A DNA stretch of 64,000 nt, taken from Chloroflexota bacterium. GTDB lineage: Bacteria > Chloroflexota > Anaerolineae > Promineifilales > Promineifilaceae. A program made the translations under genes and the position numbers. Positions 8,282 to 16,386 of this stretch are shown here, one piece after another (the first letter of the stretch is position 1; every line of letters starts with the position of its first letter). The notes beneath the pieces were generated by a model. It saw nothing but the letters and a program-made list of their open reading frames with translations. It did no database searches and had not been told where the DNA came from. Where the stretch lies: the NCBI GenBank assembly GCA_018004935.1, contig JAGNBF010000002.1:119453-183452 (forward strand), written 5' to 3'.

Positions 8282-8540
8282 GGTAACATTAGAGGGGAGC
8301 AAGGGTACACGGTCCTTTTTTGTTAGGTTTTAATAGAGACTAGTCCAGAAACATGCACAATTTGCACAACAGGAGGTGAAAACACCCAATAAATAGAAGG
8401 TTTTACTCCCCTTTCAGGCTTCAGATTCCCTATTAGTATGTGGTCCATCTGGCAAGCGTGAAATTGTTCCGGCTTTATGGCTCAACAGCAAATCGCGTTG
8501 TTTTGAACGGACCGATAATCCTACCTTTCGGAGAAGAGAA

Positions 8541-10790
8541 ATGAAAAACAATCAGCTAAAATTAACCCTGATCCTGTTAGCGCTCGTGGCTATCGTGGCA
8601 TTGGTGGCTTGTGGTGGCAATACCGCAACCAATAACACCAATGAATCGGCCAACAATACGGCTAACAACACCGCCAATGACACCGCCAATGAACCGGCGG
8701 AGGAAGATGCCGCGGCCGTGAGTGGCAAAGTTGGCATCGTGTTACCCACCAAAGAAGAACCCCGTTGGGTTCAAGACGAAACCCGTTTCCGTGAGGCGTT
8801 AGAAGCCGCCGGTTATGAAGTGGAAATCCTCTTCAGCCAGGGCGACTCCGCCAAAGAAAAAGCCAATGTGGAAGACCTGATCACCAAGGGTGTGCAGGTT
8901 CTCATTATCACCCCCCACGACGGCACAGCCGCGGCCGCGGCCGCGGAAGCCGCTCATGCCGCTGGAGTCAAAGTTATCTCCTACGACCGCCTCATTCGTG
9001 ATACGGACGCCGTGGATTACTATGTCACCTTCGACAGCCTGGCTGTGGGGGCACAACAAGCCCAATACCTGGTAGACCACGCCGAAGGTACAGGCAACCC
9101 CCTCTACCTCTACGCCGGGGCCGCCTCCGACAACAATGCCTTCATCTTCTTTGAAGGAGCCTGGAGCGTTCTGCAACCCAAGATCGCTGATGGCACCTTC
9201 GTCATCAAGAACTCCAGCGAAGCGGTTGCTCTGCAAGATACATTGGAACTGAGCCGCGAACAAATGGCGCAAATCATCGGCCAGATCACCACCAACTGGG
9301 ACTTCAACACCGCCAAAAACCTGGCGGAAGCGAACCTCACCGCCGCGACAGCCGAAGACAAAGGGGATGTATTCATCCTGGCTCCCAATGACGGAACCGC
9401 CCGCGCTATCGCCGACGTTTTTGGCATTGATGGCGATGTCTCCAGCTACTATGTCACCGGTCAGGATGCCGAAAAAGCGTCCGTGCAATACATCATTGAC
9501 AATAAACAATCCATGACTGTTTTCAAAGATGTCCGCACCCTGGTTGATGATGCCATCAACGCCGCCATTGCCCTGCTCAAAAACGAAGAACCCACCGCCC
9601 AAGGCTCCTACAACAACGGTGTCGTTGACGTGCCCGCCATCCAATCCCCGGTGGTCACAGTAGACGCCAGCAACGTACAATCCGCTTTAATTGACTCTGG
9701 TTACTATGATGCCAGCGAATTCACTGGCCTCGAAGCTTCATCTGGCGGCGAGACAATTTCCGCTGAAGAAGTGACCGGCAAGATTGGTATTGTGTTACCC
9801 ACACGGGATGAGCCTCGTTGGGTTCAAGACGAAACCCGTTTCCGTGAGGCGTTAGAAGCCGCCGGTTATGAAGTGGAAATCCTCTTCAGCGAAGGCGACT
9901 CGGCGAAAGAACGGGCCAATGTGGAAACCCTGATTACCCAAGGGGTTGAAGTTCTCATCATCACCCCCCACGACGGCACAGCCGCGGCCGCGGCCGCGGA
10001 AGCCGCTCATGCCGCTGGAGTCAAAGTTATCTCCTACGACCGCCTCATTCGTGATACGGACGCCGTGGATTACTATGTCACCTTCGACAGCCTGGCTGTG
10101 GGGGCACAACAAGCCCAATACCTGGTAGACCACGCCGAAGGTACAGGCAACCCCCTCTACCTCTACGCCGGGGCCGCCTCCGACAACAATGCCTTCATCT
10201 TCTTTGAAGGAGCCTGGAGCGTTCTGCAACCCAAGATCGCTGATGGCACCTTCGTCATCAAGAACTCCAGCGAAGCGGTTGCTCTGCAAGATACATTGGA
10301 ACTGAGCCGCGAACAAATGGCGCAAATCATCGGCCAGATCACCACCAACTGGGACTTCAACACCGCCAAAAACCTGGCGGAAGCGAACCTCACCGCCGCG
10401 ACAGCCGAAGACAAAGGGGATGTATTCATCCTGGCTCCCAATGACGGAACCGCCCGCGCTATCGCCGACGTTTTTGGCATTGATGGCGATGTCTCCAGCT
10501 ACTATGTCACCGGTCAGGATGCCGAAAAAGCGTCCGTGCAATACATCATTGACAACAAACAATCCATGACTGTTTTCAAAGATGTCCGCACCCTGGTTGA
10601 TGATGCCATCAACGCCGCCATCGCCTTGTTGGAAGGCAACGATCCCGTTGCCCAAGGTTCCTACAACAATGGCGCGATTGACGTGCCCGCCATCCAATCC
10701 CCGGTGGTCACGGTAGATTCTGCCAATGTGAAAGCCGCTCTGATTGACTCCGGCTATTACGCCGCCGAAGACTTCACCGGTCTGCCCTAA
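8541..10790 (+). CDS. chvE: Tandem-duplicated ChvE-like sugar-binding lipoprotein (two binding domains in one chain)
   Basis: The protein is 749 aa. Signal peptide and lipobox LVAC (Cys24) are followed by an Asn/Thr-rich linker, then two periplasmic-binding-protein domains (about 62-395 and 413-749). Each starts GK-GIVLPT-EPRWVQDE, carries ISYDRLIRDTD, LAPNDGTA and a C-terminal DSGYY, the pattern of ChvE / multiple-monosaccharide binding proteins of CUT2 transporters. The second domain repeats the first at an offset of 351 codons. From about 8911 to 9567 the DNA is identical to 9964-10620 except for one base, while the flanks diverge (for example QGDSAKEKANVEDL against EGDSAKERANVETL). Normal family length is about 350 aa, so this is a double-headed receptor. 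The start is supported by GGAGAAGAG before ATG 8541. A stem-loop follows the stop. Confidence 0.9.
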   Translation: MKNNQLKLTLILLALVAIVALVACGGNTATNNTNESANNTANNTANDTANEPAEEDAAAVSGKVGIVLPTKEEPRWVQDETRFREALEAAGYEVEILFSQGDSAKEKANVEDLITKGVQVLIITPHDGTAAAAAAEAAHAAGVKVISYDRLIRDTDAVDYYVTFDSLAVGAQQAQYLVDHAEGTGNPLYLYAGAASDNNAFIFFEGAWSVLQPKIADGTFVIKNSSEAVALQDTLELSREQMAQIIGQITTNWDFNTAKNLAEANLTAATAEDKGDVFILAPNDGTARAIADVFGIDGDVSSYYVTGQDAEKASVQYIIDNKQSMTVFKDVRTLVDDAINAAIALLKNEEPTAQGSYNNGVVDVPAIQSPVVTVDASNVQSALIDSGYYDASEFTGLEASSGGETISAEEVTGKIGIVLPTRDEPRWVQDETRFREALEAAGYEVEILFSEGDSAKERANVETLITQGVEVLIITPHDGTAAAAAAEAAHAAGVKVISYDRLIRDTDAVDYYVTFDSLAVGAQQAQYLVDHAEGTGNPLYLYAGAASDNNAFIFFEGAWSVLQPKIADGTFVIKNSSEAVALQDTLELSREQMAQIIGQITTNWDFNTAKNLAEANLTAATAEDKGDVFILAPNDGTARAIADVFGIDGDVSSYYVTGQDAEKASVQYIIDNKQSMTVFKDVRTLVDDAINAAIALLEGNDPVAQGSYNNGAIDVPAIQSPVVTVDSANVKAALIDSGYYAAEDFTGLP
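8763..10623. repeat. Internal direct duplication in the binding-protein gene (offset 1053 bp)
   Basis: Copy 1 is 8763-9570 and copy 2 is 9816-10623. The first block (from GTTGGGTTCAAGACGAAACC) is identical for about 65 bp, then a divergent stretch of about 80 bp, then about 655 identical bp with a single change (AAT to AAC near 9502/10555). This mosaic suggests gene conversion between the copies or a recent duplication with localised change. Confidence 0.9.
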
Positions 10791-10807
10791 GCGGTAACAT
10801 TATCATA

Positions 10808-10862
10808 AAAAGAATTGGGGTGATGGAATGCTTATCGTATCTCCATCACCCCAATTTCTTAC
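10808..10862 (+). terminator. Strong stem-loop between binding-protein and ATPase genes
   Basis: Arms AGAATTGGGGTGATGGA (10811-10827) and TCCATCACCCCAATTTCT (10842-10859) pair almost perfectly around a 14-base loop, followed by TTACTTAA. Such hairpins after binding-protein genes commonly protect that message part and reduce read-through, giving excess binding protein over transporter; here that is inference. Confidence 0.75.
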
Positions 10863-10961
10863 TTAACACTGGCGTATTTACACCCTACCGCTGGGGTCTG
10901 TCTAATCGCCACCTCTTCTCAGACAAACCATCGCAGAATGCATAACATAATGGAGTGAACG

Positions 10962-12488
10962 ATGACCAGTACGCCTGTCCTGGAAATGAAAAACATCACG
11001 AAGGAATTTCCCGGCGTGAAGGCCTTAAGCAACGTCAGTTTTCGTGTGGCCGAAGGTGAAATCCATTGCCTGGTAGGTGAAAATGGAGCGGGTAAATCTA
11101 CACTCATGAAAATTCTGAGTGGTGTGTACCCGCATGGCGAATATTCTGGCGAGATCATTTTTGGTGGGCAACCCCAACAGTTTGGCGGTATTCGGGATAG
11201 TGAAAGAGCGGGCATTGGCATCATTTACCAGGAATTGGCCCTGATTCCCGAAATGACCATTTACGAAAATATTTTCATCGGACATGAGTTAGGCAACGGC
11301 TGGACCATCAATTGGAACGATACTATTCAAGCCGCCAATGCCATGCTCAAAAAAGTCAAGTTAAACGTCCATTCGAGTCTTCAGGTTAAAGAGTTGGGTG
11401 TAGGCAAACAACAGTTGGTCGAAATTGCCAAAATCCTGGGTCGCAACGTACGTTTGCTTATCCTTGATGAACCCACCTCGGCCCTCAACGAAGCAGACGT
11501 GGATAACCTGTTTGATCTACTCCGAGAATTAAAACAGCAGGGTGTTACCTGCATCATGATCACCCATAAACTCAAGGAGATCATGCAGATTGCAGACTCC
11601 GTGACCGTACTGCGTGACGGTAAAACCATTTGCACTCTGGATGCCCACAAAGGGGAAGTCTCAGAGAGCATCCTTATCAAACATATGGTCGGCCGCGAAA
11701 TTGACAATATTTATCCTAAACGCCACCATCAGCGCTCATCGGATATTGTCTTTGAAGTAAAAAATTGGACGGCTCATGCTTCTGGCATTGAGCGGCCTAT
11801 CGTCAAGAACAGCAATTTCTATGTCAAAAAAGGGGAGATTGTTGGTTTTTCCGGTTTGATGGGATCAGGACGTACCGAATTGGCTTTGAGTATTTTTGGC
11901 AACCCGGAGCATTATCGAATTCATGGGGAAATGGTAGTACATGGTCAGGCGCACCGTTTCAGACACCCGGAAGAAGCGATTCGCGCCGGTCTGGCGTATG
12001 TATCTGAGGATCGTAAACGTAATGGCCTTATCCTGATTCAGGATGTGAAACAAAATGTGACGCTGGCAAATTTACGGGCTATTGCTAATCGGGGGGTGGT
12101 GAATGAGAACGCCGAAATTCAGGTCGCGAATCAGTATAAAAGTTCTCTCAATATTAAGACACCCTCTATTGAGCAAACGGTAAACAATTTAAGCGGCGGT
12201 AATCAGCAAAAAGTATCGCTGGCCAAATGGTTGTTTGCGAAACCCACAATTTTGATTTTGGATGAGCCAACCCGGGGAATTGATGTGGGGGCCAAGTTTG
12301 AAATCTACACCATTATGAATCAACTGGTGGAACAAGGTATGAGCATTATCATGATCTCTTCCGAACTACCCGAGATTTTAGGGATGAGTGATCGGGTTTA
12401 TATTGTGTCAGCGGGTGAGATCACAGGGGAACTGTCCATCGAAGAAGCATCCCAGGAAAAAATCATGCACCTGGCAACGAGGAATTAA
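10962..12488 (+). CDS. mmsA: Multiple-sugar ABC transporter ATP-binding protein (CUT2, GguA/MmsA type)
   Basis: A 508-aa two-cassette ATPase. Cassette 1 has Walker A GENGAGKST (39-47), signature LGVGKQQLVEIAK (the variant normal for this subfamily) and Walker B LLILDEPTSAL. Cassette 2 has the degenerate Walker A GLMGSGRTE, signature LSGGNQQK and LDEPTRGIDVGAK, as in all CUT2 ATPases. It energises uptake through the permease encoded 10 bp downstream for sugars delivered by the ChvE-like lipoprotein. The gene has no GCGGCCGC copy, unlike most neighbours, and its codons are more AT-rich in the second half. Start ATG 10962 is preceded by ATGGAGTGAACG, a usable ribosome site. Confidence 0.92.
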   Translation: MTSTPVLEMKNITKEFPGVKALSNVSFRVAEGEIHCLVGENGAGKSTLMKILSGVYPHGEYSGEIIFGGQPQQFGGIRDSERAGIGIIYQELALIPEMTIYENIFIGHELGNGWTINWNDTIQAANAMLKKVKLNVHSSLQVKELGVGKQQLVEIAKILGRNVRLLILDEPTSALNEADVDNLFDLLRELKQQGVTCIMITHKLKEIMQIADSVTVLRDGKTICTLDAHKGEVSESILIKHMVGREIDNIYPKRHHQRSSDIVFEVKNWTAHASGIERPIVKNSNFYVKKGEIVGFSGLMGSGRTELALSIFGNPEHYRIHGEMVVHGQAHRFRHPEEAIRAGLAYVSEDRKRNGLILIQDVKQNVTLANLRAIANRGVVNENAEIQVANQYKSSLNIKTPSIEQTVNNLSGGNQQKVSLAKWLFAKPTILILDEPTRGIDVGAKFEIYTIMNQLVEQGMSIIMISSELPEILGMSDRVYIVSAGEITGELSIEEASQEKIMHLATRN

Positions 12489-12498
12489 GGAGTCTGGC

Positions 12499-13674
12499 AT
12501 GTCCTTTATCAAAGATTTGCAGAAAGTATTGCGCCAAAACATCCGTGACTACGGCATGTTTATTGCCCTGTTTGTCATTTGGGTGGTATTCGCCATTCTG
12601 ACCGACGGCATCTTTATCTCGTCACGTAATATCAGCAATCTGTTTAACCAAAGTGGCTATATTGCGGTGTTGGGCATCGGGATGACGCTGGTGATTGTGA
12701 TCCGACATATTGACCTATCCGTTGGTTTTCTGGCTGGTTTTCTGGGGGCAGTTGCCGCCATTGCCATGACGTTCTGGGGGTGGCCGGTGTATGTTGTAAT
12801 ACCGGCCGTTCTGGTTATTGGGTTGTTGTTGGGTTTTGTTCCGGGTTTCCTGGTTGCCCAGATGGGGATTCCTGCTTTTGTGGCCTCACTGGCAGGCCTT
12901 CTGGTTTATCGGGGTGCCATTCTTGTGGTTACAGAAGAATCGGGCACGATTATCATTAACAATGATATTTTTAATGCCATTGGCAATGGTTTTATTCCTG
13001 ATATACCGGGTGATTTTTTGCCGGGTATCCACAAACTCACGTTGCTGTTGGGTATTCTGGCTATCATCCTTTATATCTTCAGTGAGATCAATGATCGTCG
13101 CACCAAACTGTCTTATGATTTTGAGGTCTTGCCTCTGAATATTTTCATTCTGAAACTGGTTTTTGTTTCGGTGATTATTGGTGGTATGACCTGGGTGTTG
13201 GCGGGTTACAATGGCCTCTCCTGGACGGTTATTGTGATGTTGTTGGTGCTGGCTATTTACAACTTTGTCAGCACGAAGACGGTTTTGGGTCGGCATATTT
13301 ACGCTGTTGGAGGTAACCCGGAAGCGGCGGAATTAAGTGGGGTGAATGTCAAGAAGATCACGCTTCTTGTTTTTGGGCAGATGGGGATGTTGGCCGCTTT
13401 GTCGGGTATGTTGTTTGCCTCGCGCTTGCAATCGGCTACGACGACGGCGGGGACATTGTTTGAATTGGATGCTATCGCGGCCGCGTTCGTGGGTGGTGTC
13501 TCGGCGGCTGGTGGTGTGGGGCGGGTCACAGGGGCACTCATCGGAGCACTTGTTATGGCTTCCCTTACCAGTGGTATGAACCTGATGGGCATTGGTATTT
13601 CCTACCAGTATATGGTACGAGGTGCGGTGCTTGCGGCCGCGGTTATTTTTGACGTTGCCACGCGGAACCGATAA
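12499..13674 (+). CDS. mmsB: Multiple-sugar ABC transporter permease (CUT2, GguB/MmsB type)
   Basis: The product is 391 aa from ATG 12499 (AAGGAG 7 bp upstream). A longer in-frame start at 12388 lies inside the ATPase gene and is rejected. About ten hydrophobic helices, the BPD_transp_2 signature (RHIDLSVGFLAGF; RHIYAVGGNPEAAELSGV) and an insertion between helices typical of the GguB/XylH branch support the call. It forms the membrane channel of the sugar importer with the preceding ATPase. The operon ends at the hairpin at 13700-13760. Two GCGGCCGC sites lie near its 3' end (13477, 13632). Confidence 0.92.
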   Translation: MSFIKDLQKVLRQNIRDYGMFIALFVIWVVFAILTDGIFISSRNISNLFNQSGYIAVLGIGMTLVIVIRHIDLSVGFLAGFLGAVAAIAMTFWGWPVYVVIPAVLVIGLLLGFVPGFLVAQMGIPAFVASLAGLLVYRGAILVVTEESGTIIINNDIFNAIGNGFIPDIPGDFLPGIHKLTLLLGILAIILYIFSEINDRRTKLSYDFEVLPLNIFILKLVFVSVIIGGMTWVLAGYNGLSWTVIVMLLVLAIYNFVSTKTVLGRHIYAVGGNPEAAELSGVNVKKITLLVFGQMGMLAALSGMLFASRLQSATTTAGTLFELDAIAAAFVGGVSAAGGVGRVTGALIGALVMASLTSGMNLMGIGISYQYMVRGAVLAAAVIFDVATRNR

Positions 13675-13699
13675 AGCACCATTGACCCATGAGCGCTAC

Positions 13700-13760
13700 A
13701 TAACTTTTGAGCTTGTTGTGGCCTGTCTTTTAACTGTGCCCCAACAAGCTCAAAAGTTAT
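13700..13760 (+). terminator. Perfect inverted repeat after the sugar transporter operon
   Basis: Arms ATAACTTTTGAGCTTGTT (13700-13717) and AACAAGCTCAAAAGTTAT (13743-13760) are fully complementary, 18 bp each. There is no T-run, but the position 26 bp after the permease stop fits a transcript end or processing hairpin. Confidence 0.65.
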
Positions 13761-13825
13761 ATGCAACCAAACCCCCTTTGTGCCTGTAAGAAATTAAGTT
13801 CCCTCAAAGCCTGACAGGTTATGGA

Positions 13826-14150
13826 TGTGCCGGGCACAGGCCAAAACTCACGCAACTGACTGAGAGTGGCGTGGGGCAAAATTAGATCGTCCCAGGCGTG
13901 AACAGGGGAACGATTTCAGCCAGGGTGTGAAGTTGATGGATGGATTGGCGGATGATTGGCTATGCACCCCGGCATAAACGTCCTGCGGGGTAATGACGAG
14001 GGGCTGAGACTGGCGCAACGACCAATGGGCCGCTTATCTGCCAGACCTGAGCCAGTTCTTCGGGATCAAAGGGGGTTCGGAGGGAACCAGGGGTGTGGGG
14101 AGGGTAAAAGGGTTGAGGGGCTGTTCCAGAACCGCGGCCGCATCCTCATG
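13826..14150 (-). pseudogene. Frameshifted remnant of an AAA-type ATPase
   Basis: The minus strand codes in pieces across changing frames: EDAAAVLEQPLNPF, then after a shift FDPEELAQVWQISGPLVVAP, then (after an in-frame stop) RQSIHQLHTLAEIVPLF, then after another shift AWDDLILPHATLSQLREF. The last block matches the 'WDDLVLP--TL-QLREI' entry to the ATPase core of large AAA proteins with N-terminal winged-helix regions. The reading then stops at a family-B half repeat (13808-13822), so the ATPase core is gone. Two frameshifts, one stop and truncation mark it as decayed. A GCGGCCGC copy survives at 14134. The family assignment rests on one motif and is moderate. Confidence 0.45.
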
Positions 14151-14152
14151 GC

Positions 14153-15901
14153 TCACGTTTCTTCGTTTAACCCAATCAGTTCATAAATCTGCTCAAACGT
14201 CTGGCGACCTTTCAGTTGTACGGGTTCCATGACCCGCACTTGCACAATGTCTTTGACCAGTTGGTACACAGAATTACCGAGGATAATCTGGTTTGCGGCC
14301 GCGAACTCCTGAAACCGTTTGGCCGTATTCACCGCATCGCCAATAGCCGAGTAATCCTTGCGGAAACGGCTACCCACATTTCCCACCACAGCCTCACCCG
14401 TGTGCAAACCCACCCCAAAATAAAGCCGCCGATCTTCGGGCAACGTTTGATGATAAGCCGCCAGATCTTTGCGCATCATCCAGGCAGTACGGACAGCCCG
14501 CTGGGCATGATCTTCCTGCGGGTTCAGCGTGGTGTTAAACAAAGCCATCACCGCATCCCCCATAAATTTATCAGTCAACCCTTCAAAGGCACTAATAGCC
14601 TGCACGGCCACCGTAAAATACCCATTGAGAATCTGGATAAGCTTTTCCGGGTCCAAAAACTCGCTGTAGGTACTGAAGCCACGAATATCAGCAAACATTG
14701 TGGTAATCTGGCGGCGTTGTGGTTGTTGTACGGCATCCAGGTCGCGAATCTGGTCTACCATTGCCGGGGGTAGATATCGGCGCACGCTTTCCATACGTTT
14801 CTTTTCAGAAAAATCATTCACAACCAGGGCTACCCCTTGTGTTTCTTCTTGCACATCACGCAATGGGGCCAGTGTCAGGTTGAGTGTTGTCAGGCCAGGA
14901 CGCTGACGAATAGTCGTATCCAGTTCCAGCGTCTTCTGACTGCCATTTTTGCGAACCTCGTCCACATACGTATGTAGTTCATCGGCAATGTCGCGGAGAA
15001 CGTCCTGATATTGGCGATCATGCACCACACTGCCCGACACCCCTAAAATCTGTTCGGCGGCACGGTTAAAAAGCAAAATACGATCATACAAATCAATCGT
15101 AATGACGCCGCTGGTGATGGAATCGAACACGTCATCCATCAGGTTTTTCATTTCGGTGATATTGGCCAGGTGGGTACGAATCTGGCTAAAGAGACGGGCA
15201 TTCTCAATAGCAACGGCGGCCTGGTTAGCAAACGCGGCCAACATATCCCGGTCATCTTCGCCAAAAATATTGGAGGCAATCCGGTTATCGGCATAGATAA
15301 CACCGATGATGTTTTCTTTAATTTTCAGAGCCACACAGAGGACAGAGCGCAGGCTATAGCTAATGATACTTTGTTGGCTGGCAAAACGGGGATCATCCTG
15401 GGCATCCGTGGTCACGACTGGTGCCCCTGTTTCGGCCACACTGTAAGCAATGCTACGACTAATGTTGAAAGAAGAGGCTTCAATCGTTTTGCGATCTACG
15501 TTACGAGCTACCTGGACTTCCAACTCACCCGTTTCTTCACCATACAACATGAGGAAGCTCCGTTCGGCCCCAGTCAGGCTGATGATGGTATCCATAACGG
15601 CTTCCAATACTTCCTGTAAATCCAGAGAAGAGTTGATAACCGATCCCACATCACGCAAGGCCCGCAATTGGCCTTGCTCCTTTTCTTGGGCTTTGAGCTT
15701 AAGCTCTAGATCTTCCAGACCCGGACGTAAGTAGGTAAGAAGATGGATCAATTCGCGGCTAGACTGAATGAGCGGCTCAGAACGTGTGGAAATAATCGTC
15801 TGATGGTGTTGCGTGACCACCCGATCTAACTGCTCAAAAAGTTGCCGTAGCTCCAGCAAATGAGCTTGTGTTTTATGAAAAGCAGAGTCGAGTTCACTCA
15901 A
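14153..15901 (-). CDS. GAF-PAS class III adenylate cyclase
   Basis: A 582-aa soluble protein. An N-terminal helical region (1-80) is followed by a GAF domain (about 90-235), a PAS-like domain (about 250-365) and a class III nucleotidyl cyclase (about 395-560). In the cyclase, D405 (FADIRGFS) and D449 (DKFMGDA) are the metal-binding aspartates, K445 and D522 the adenine-specifying pair, and N525 and R529 (VNTAKR) the transition-state residues, so an active adenylate cyclase is predicted. The GAF/PAS part presumably senses a small ligand. The start is TTG 15901, supported by GAGGGG eight bases upstream; no in-frame ATG is near. It is a single gene with no obvious partner and no CRP gene in view. 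Confidence 0.88.
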   Translation of the reverse strand: MSELDSAFHKTQAHLLELRQLFEQLDRVVTQHHQTIISTRSEPLIQSSRELIHLLTYLRPGLEDLELKLKAQEKEQGQLRALRDVGSVINSSLDLQEVLEAVMDTIISLTGAERSFLMLYGEETGELEVQVARNVDRKTIEASSFNISRSIAYSVAETGAPVVTTDAQDDPRFASQQSIISYSLRSVLCVALKIKENIIGVIYADNRIASNIFGEDDRDMLAAFANQAAVAIENARLFSQIRTHLANITEMKNLMDDVFDSITSGVITIDLYDRILLFNRAAEQILGVSGSVVHDRQYQDVLRDIADELHTYVDEVRKNGSQKTLELDTTIRQRPGLTTLNLTLAPLRDVQEETQGVALVVNDFSEKKRMESVRRYLPPAMVDQIRDLDAVQQPQRRQITTMFADIRGFSTYSEFLDPEKLIQILNGYFTVAVQAISAFEGLTDKFMGDAVMALFNTTLNPQEDHAQRAVRTAWMMRKDLAAYHQTLPEDRRLYFGVGLHTGEAVVGNVGSRFRKDYSAIGDAVNTAKRFQEFAAANQIILGNSVYQLVKDIVQVRVMEPVQLKGRQTFEQIYELIGLNEET

Positions 15902-16002
15902 GAGAACATCCCCTCATGATCTAATGGCCACAAAATGGTGCAACGAGGCAAGTATGGCATAAATCAGGCGGTAGGACAAGCATTAGGGCAGGCTGTCTAC
16001 CA

Positions 16003-16046
16003 CAAAAAATGTAAGGTCCAAAAGGTAGCATACCTTTTTTCCCTTA
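16003..16046 (-). terminator. Nested hairpin with U-run (minus strand)
   Basis: Outer arms GTAAGG/CCTTAC and inner arms AAGGTA/TACCTT around GCA; on the minus strand the outer stem is followed by ATTTTTTG. It would end transcripts coming from the transglutaminase gene before the cyclase gene. Bases 16047-16386 otherwise hold family E (16091-16130), an imperfect 9-mer run (16187-16215) and a family-A core. Confidence 0.6.
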
Positions 16047-16090
16047 CGTTTCACGTTTCATGGGTTATATCCAGCAATTCTCATTTTGAA

Positions 16091-16130
16091 CGGTAAGCGT
16101 TGCGTTAATTCGTCCGGGGGTCAAACCGTC
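16091..16130. repeat. Repeat family E, copy 2
   Basis: GGTAAGCGTTGCGTTAATTC then GTCCGGGGGTCAAACCG, matching 2112-2142 and 18913-18950. It is preceded by CAATTCTCATTTTGAAC, which also occurs inverted at 541-560. Confidence 0.65.
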
Positions 16131-16293
16131 AAGATCTAAGCGATTTACCAAAGGGTGTGTTTCATTTCAGTTGAGAGGAAGAAAATAATGAATCGGTGAA
16201 TTCGTGAATTGTTGAATGATTAACCAGGGGAACCCACTCGGCGGGCAAAATCGGGGGTTTTTGTAGTCTAAAAAATTAATCAGGTAATGGAAT

Positions 16294-16331
16294 CCCCCCC
16301 CCACCCCTAACCCCGCCCCCAGGGCGGGGGA
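16294..16331. repeat. Repeat family A, core-only copy
   Basis: CCCCCCACCCCTAACCCCGC followed by CCCCAGGGCGGGG; the hairpin part is absent. It lies 56 bp after the transglutaminase stop. Confidence 0.75.
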
Positions 16332-16386
16332 AAAACTCGAGTAGGCCAACGCTCTATGGGTTATACGACAAATATCTGGGGTTGTA

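Noticed and set aside
8799..10697. Long minus-strand frames (up to 293 codons) opposite the sugar-binding protein gene
   Set aside because: They mirror the codon pattern of the plus-strand gene, occur twice because that gene is duplicated, and encode Gly/Val-rich sequence with no family signature.
8541..10790. Sequence-assembly duplication in the binding-protein gene
   Set aside because: Both copies have distinct edges, linker and C-termini and remain in frame, which a simple assembly error would not produce; long reads would settle it.
16187..16215. Run of GTGAATT-type nonamers before the transglutaminase stop
   Set aside because: Imperfect and short; noted only as part of the intergenic filling, no regulatory meaning can be supported.
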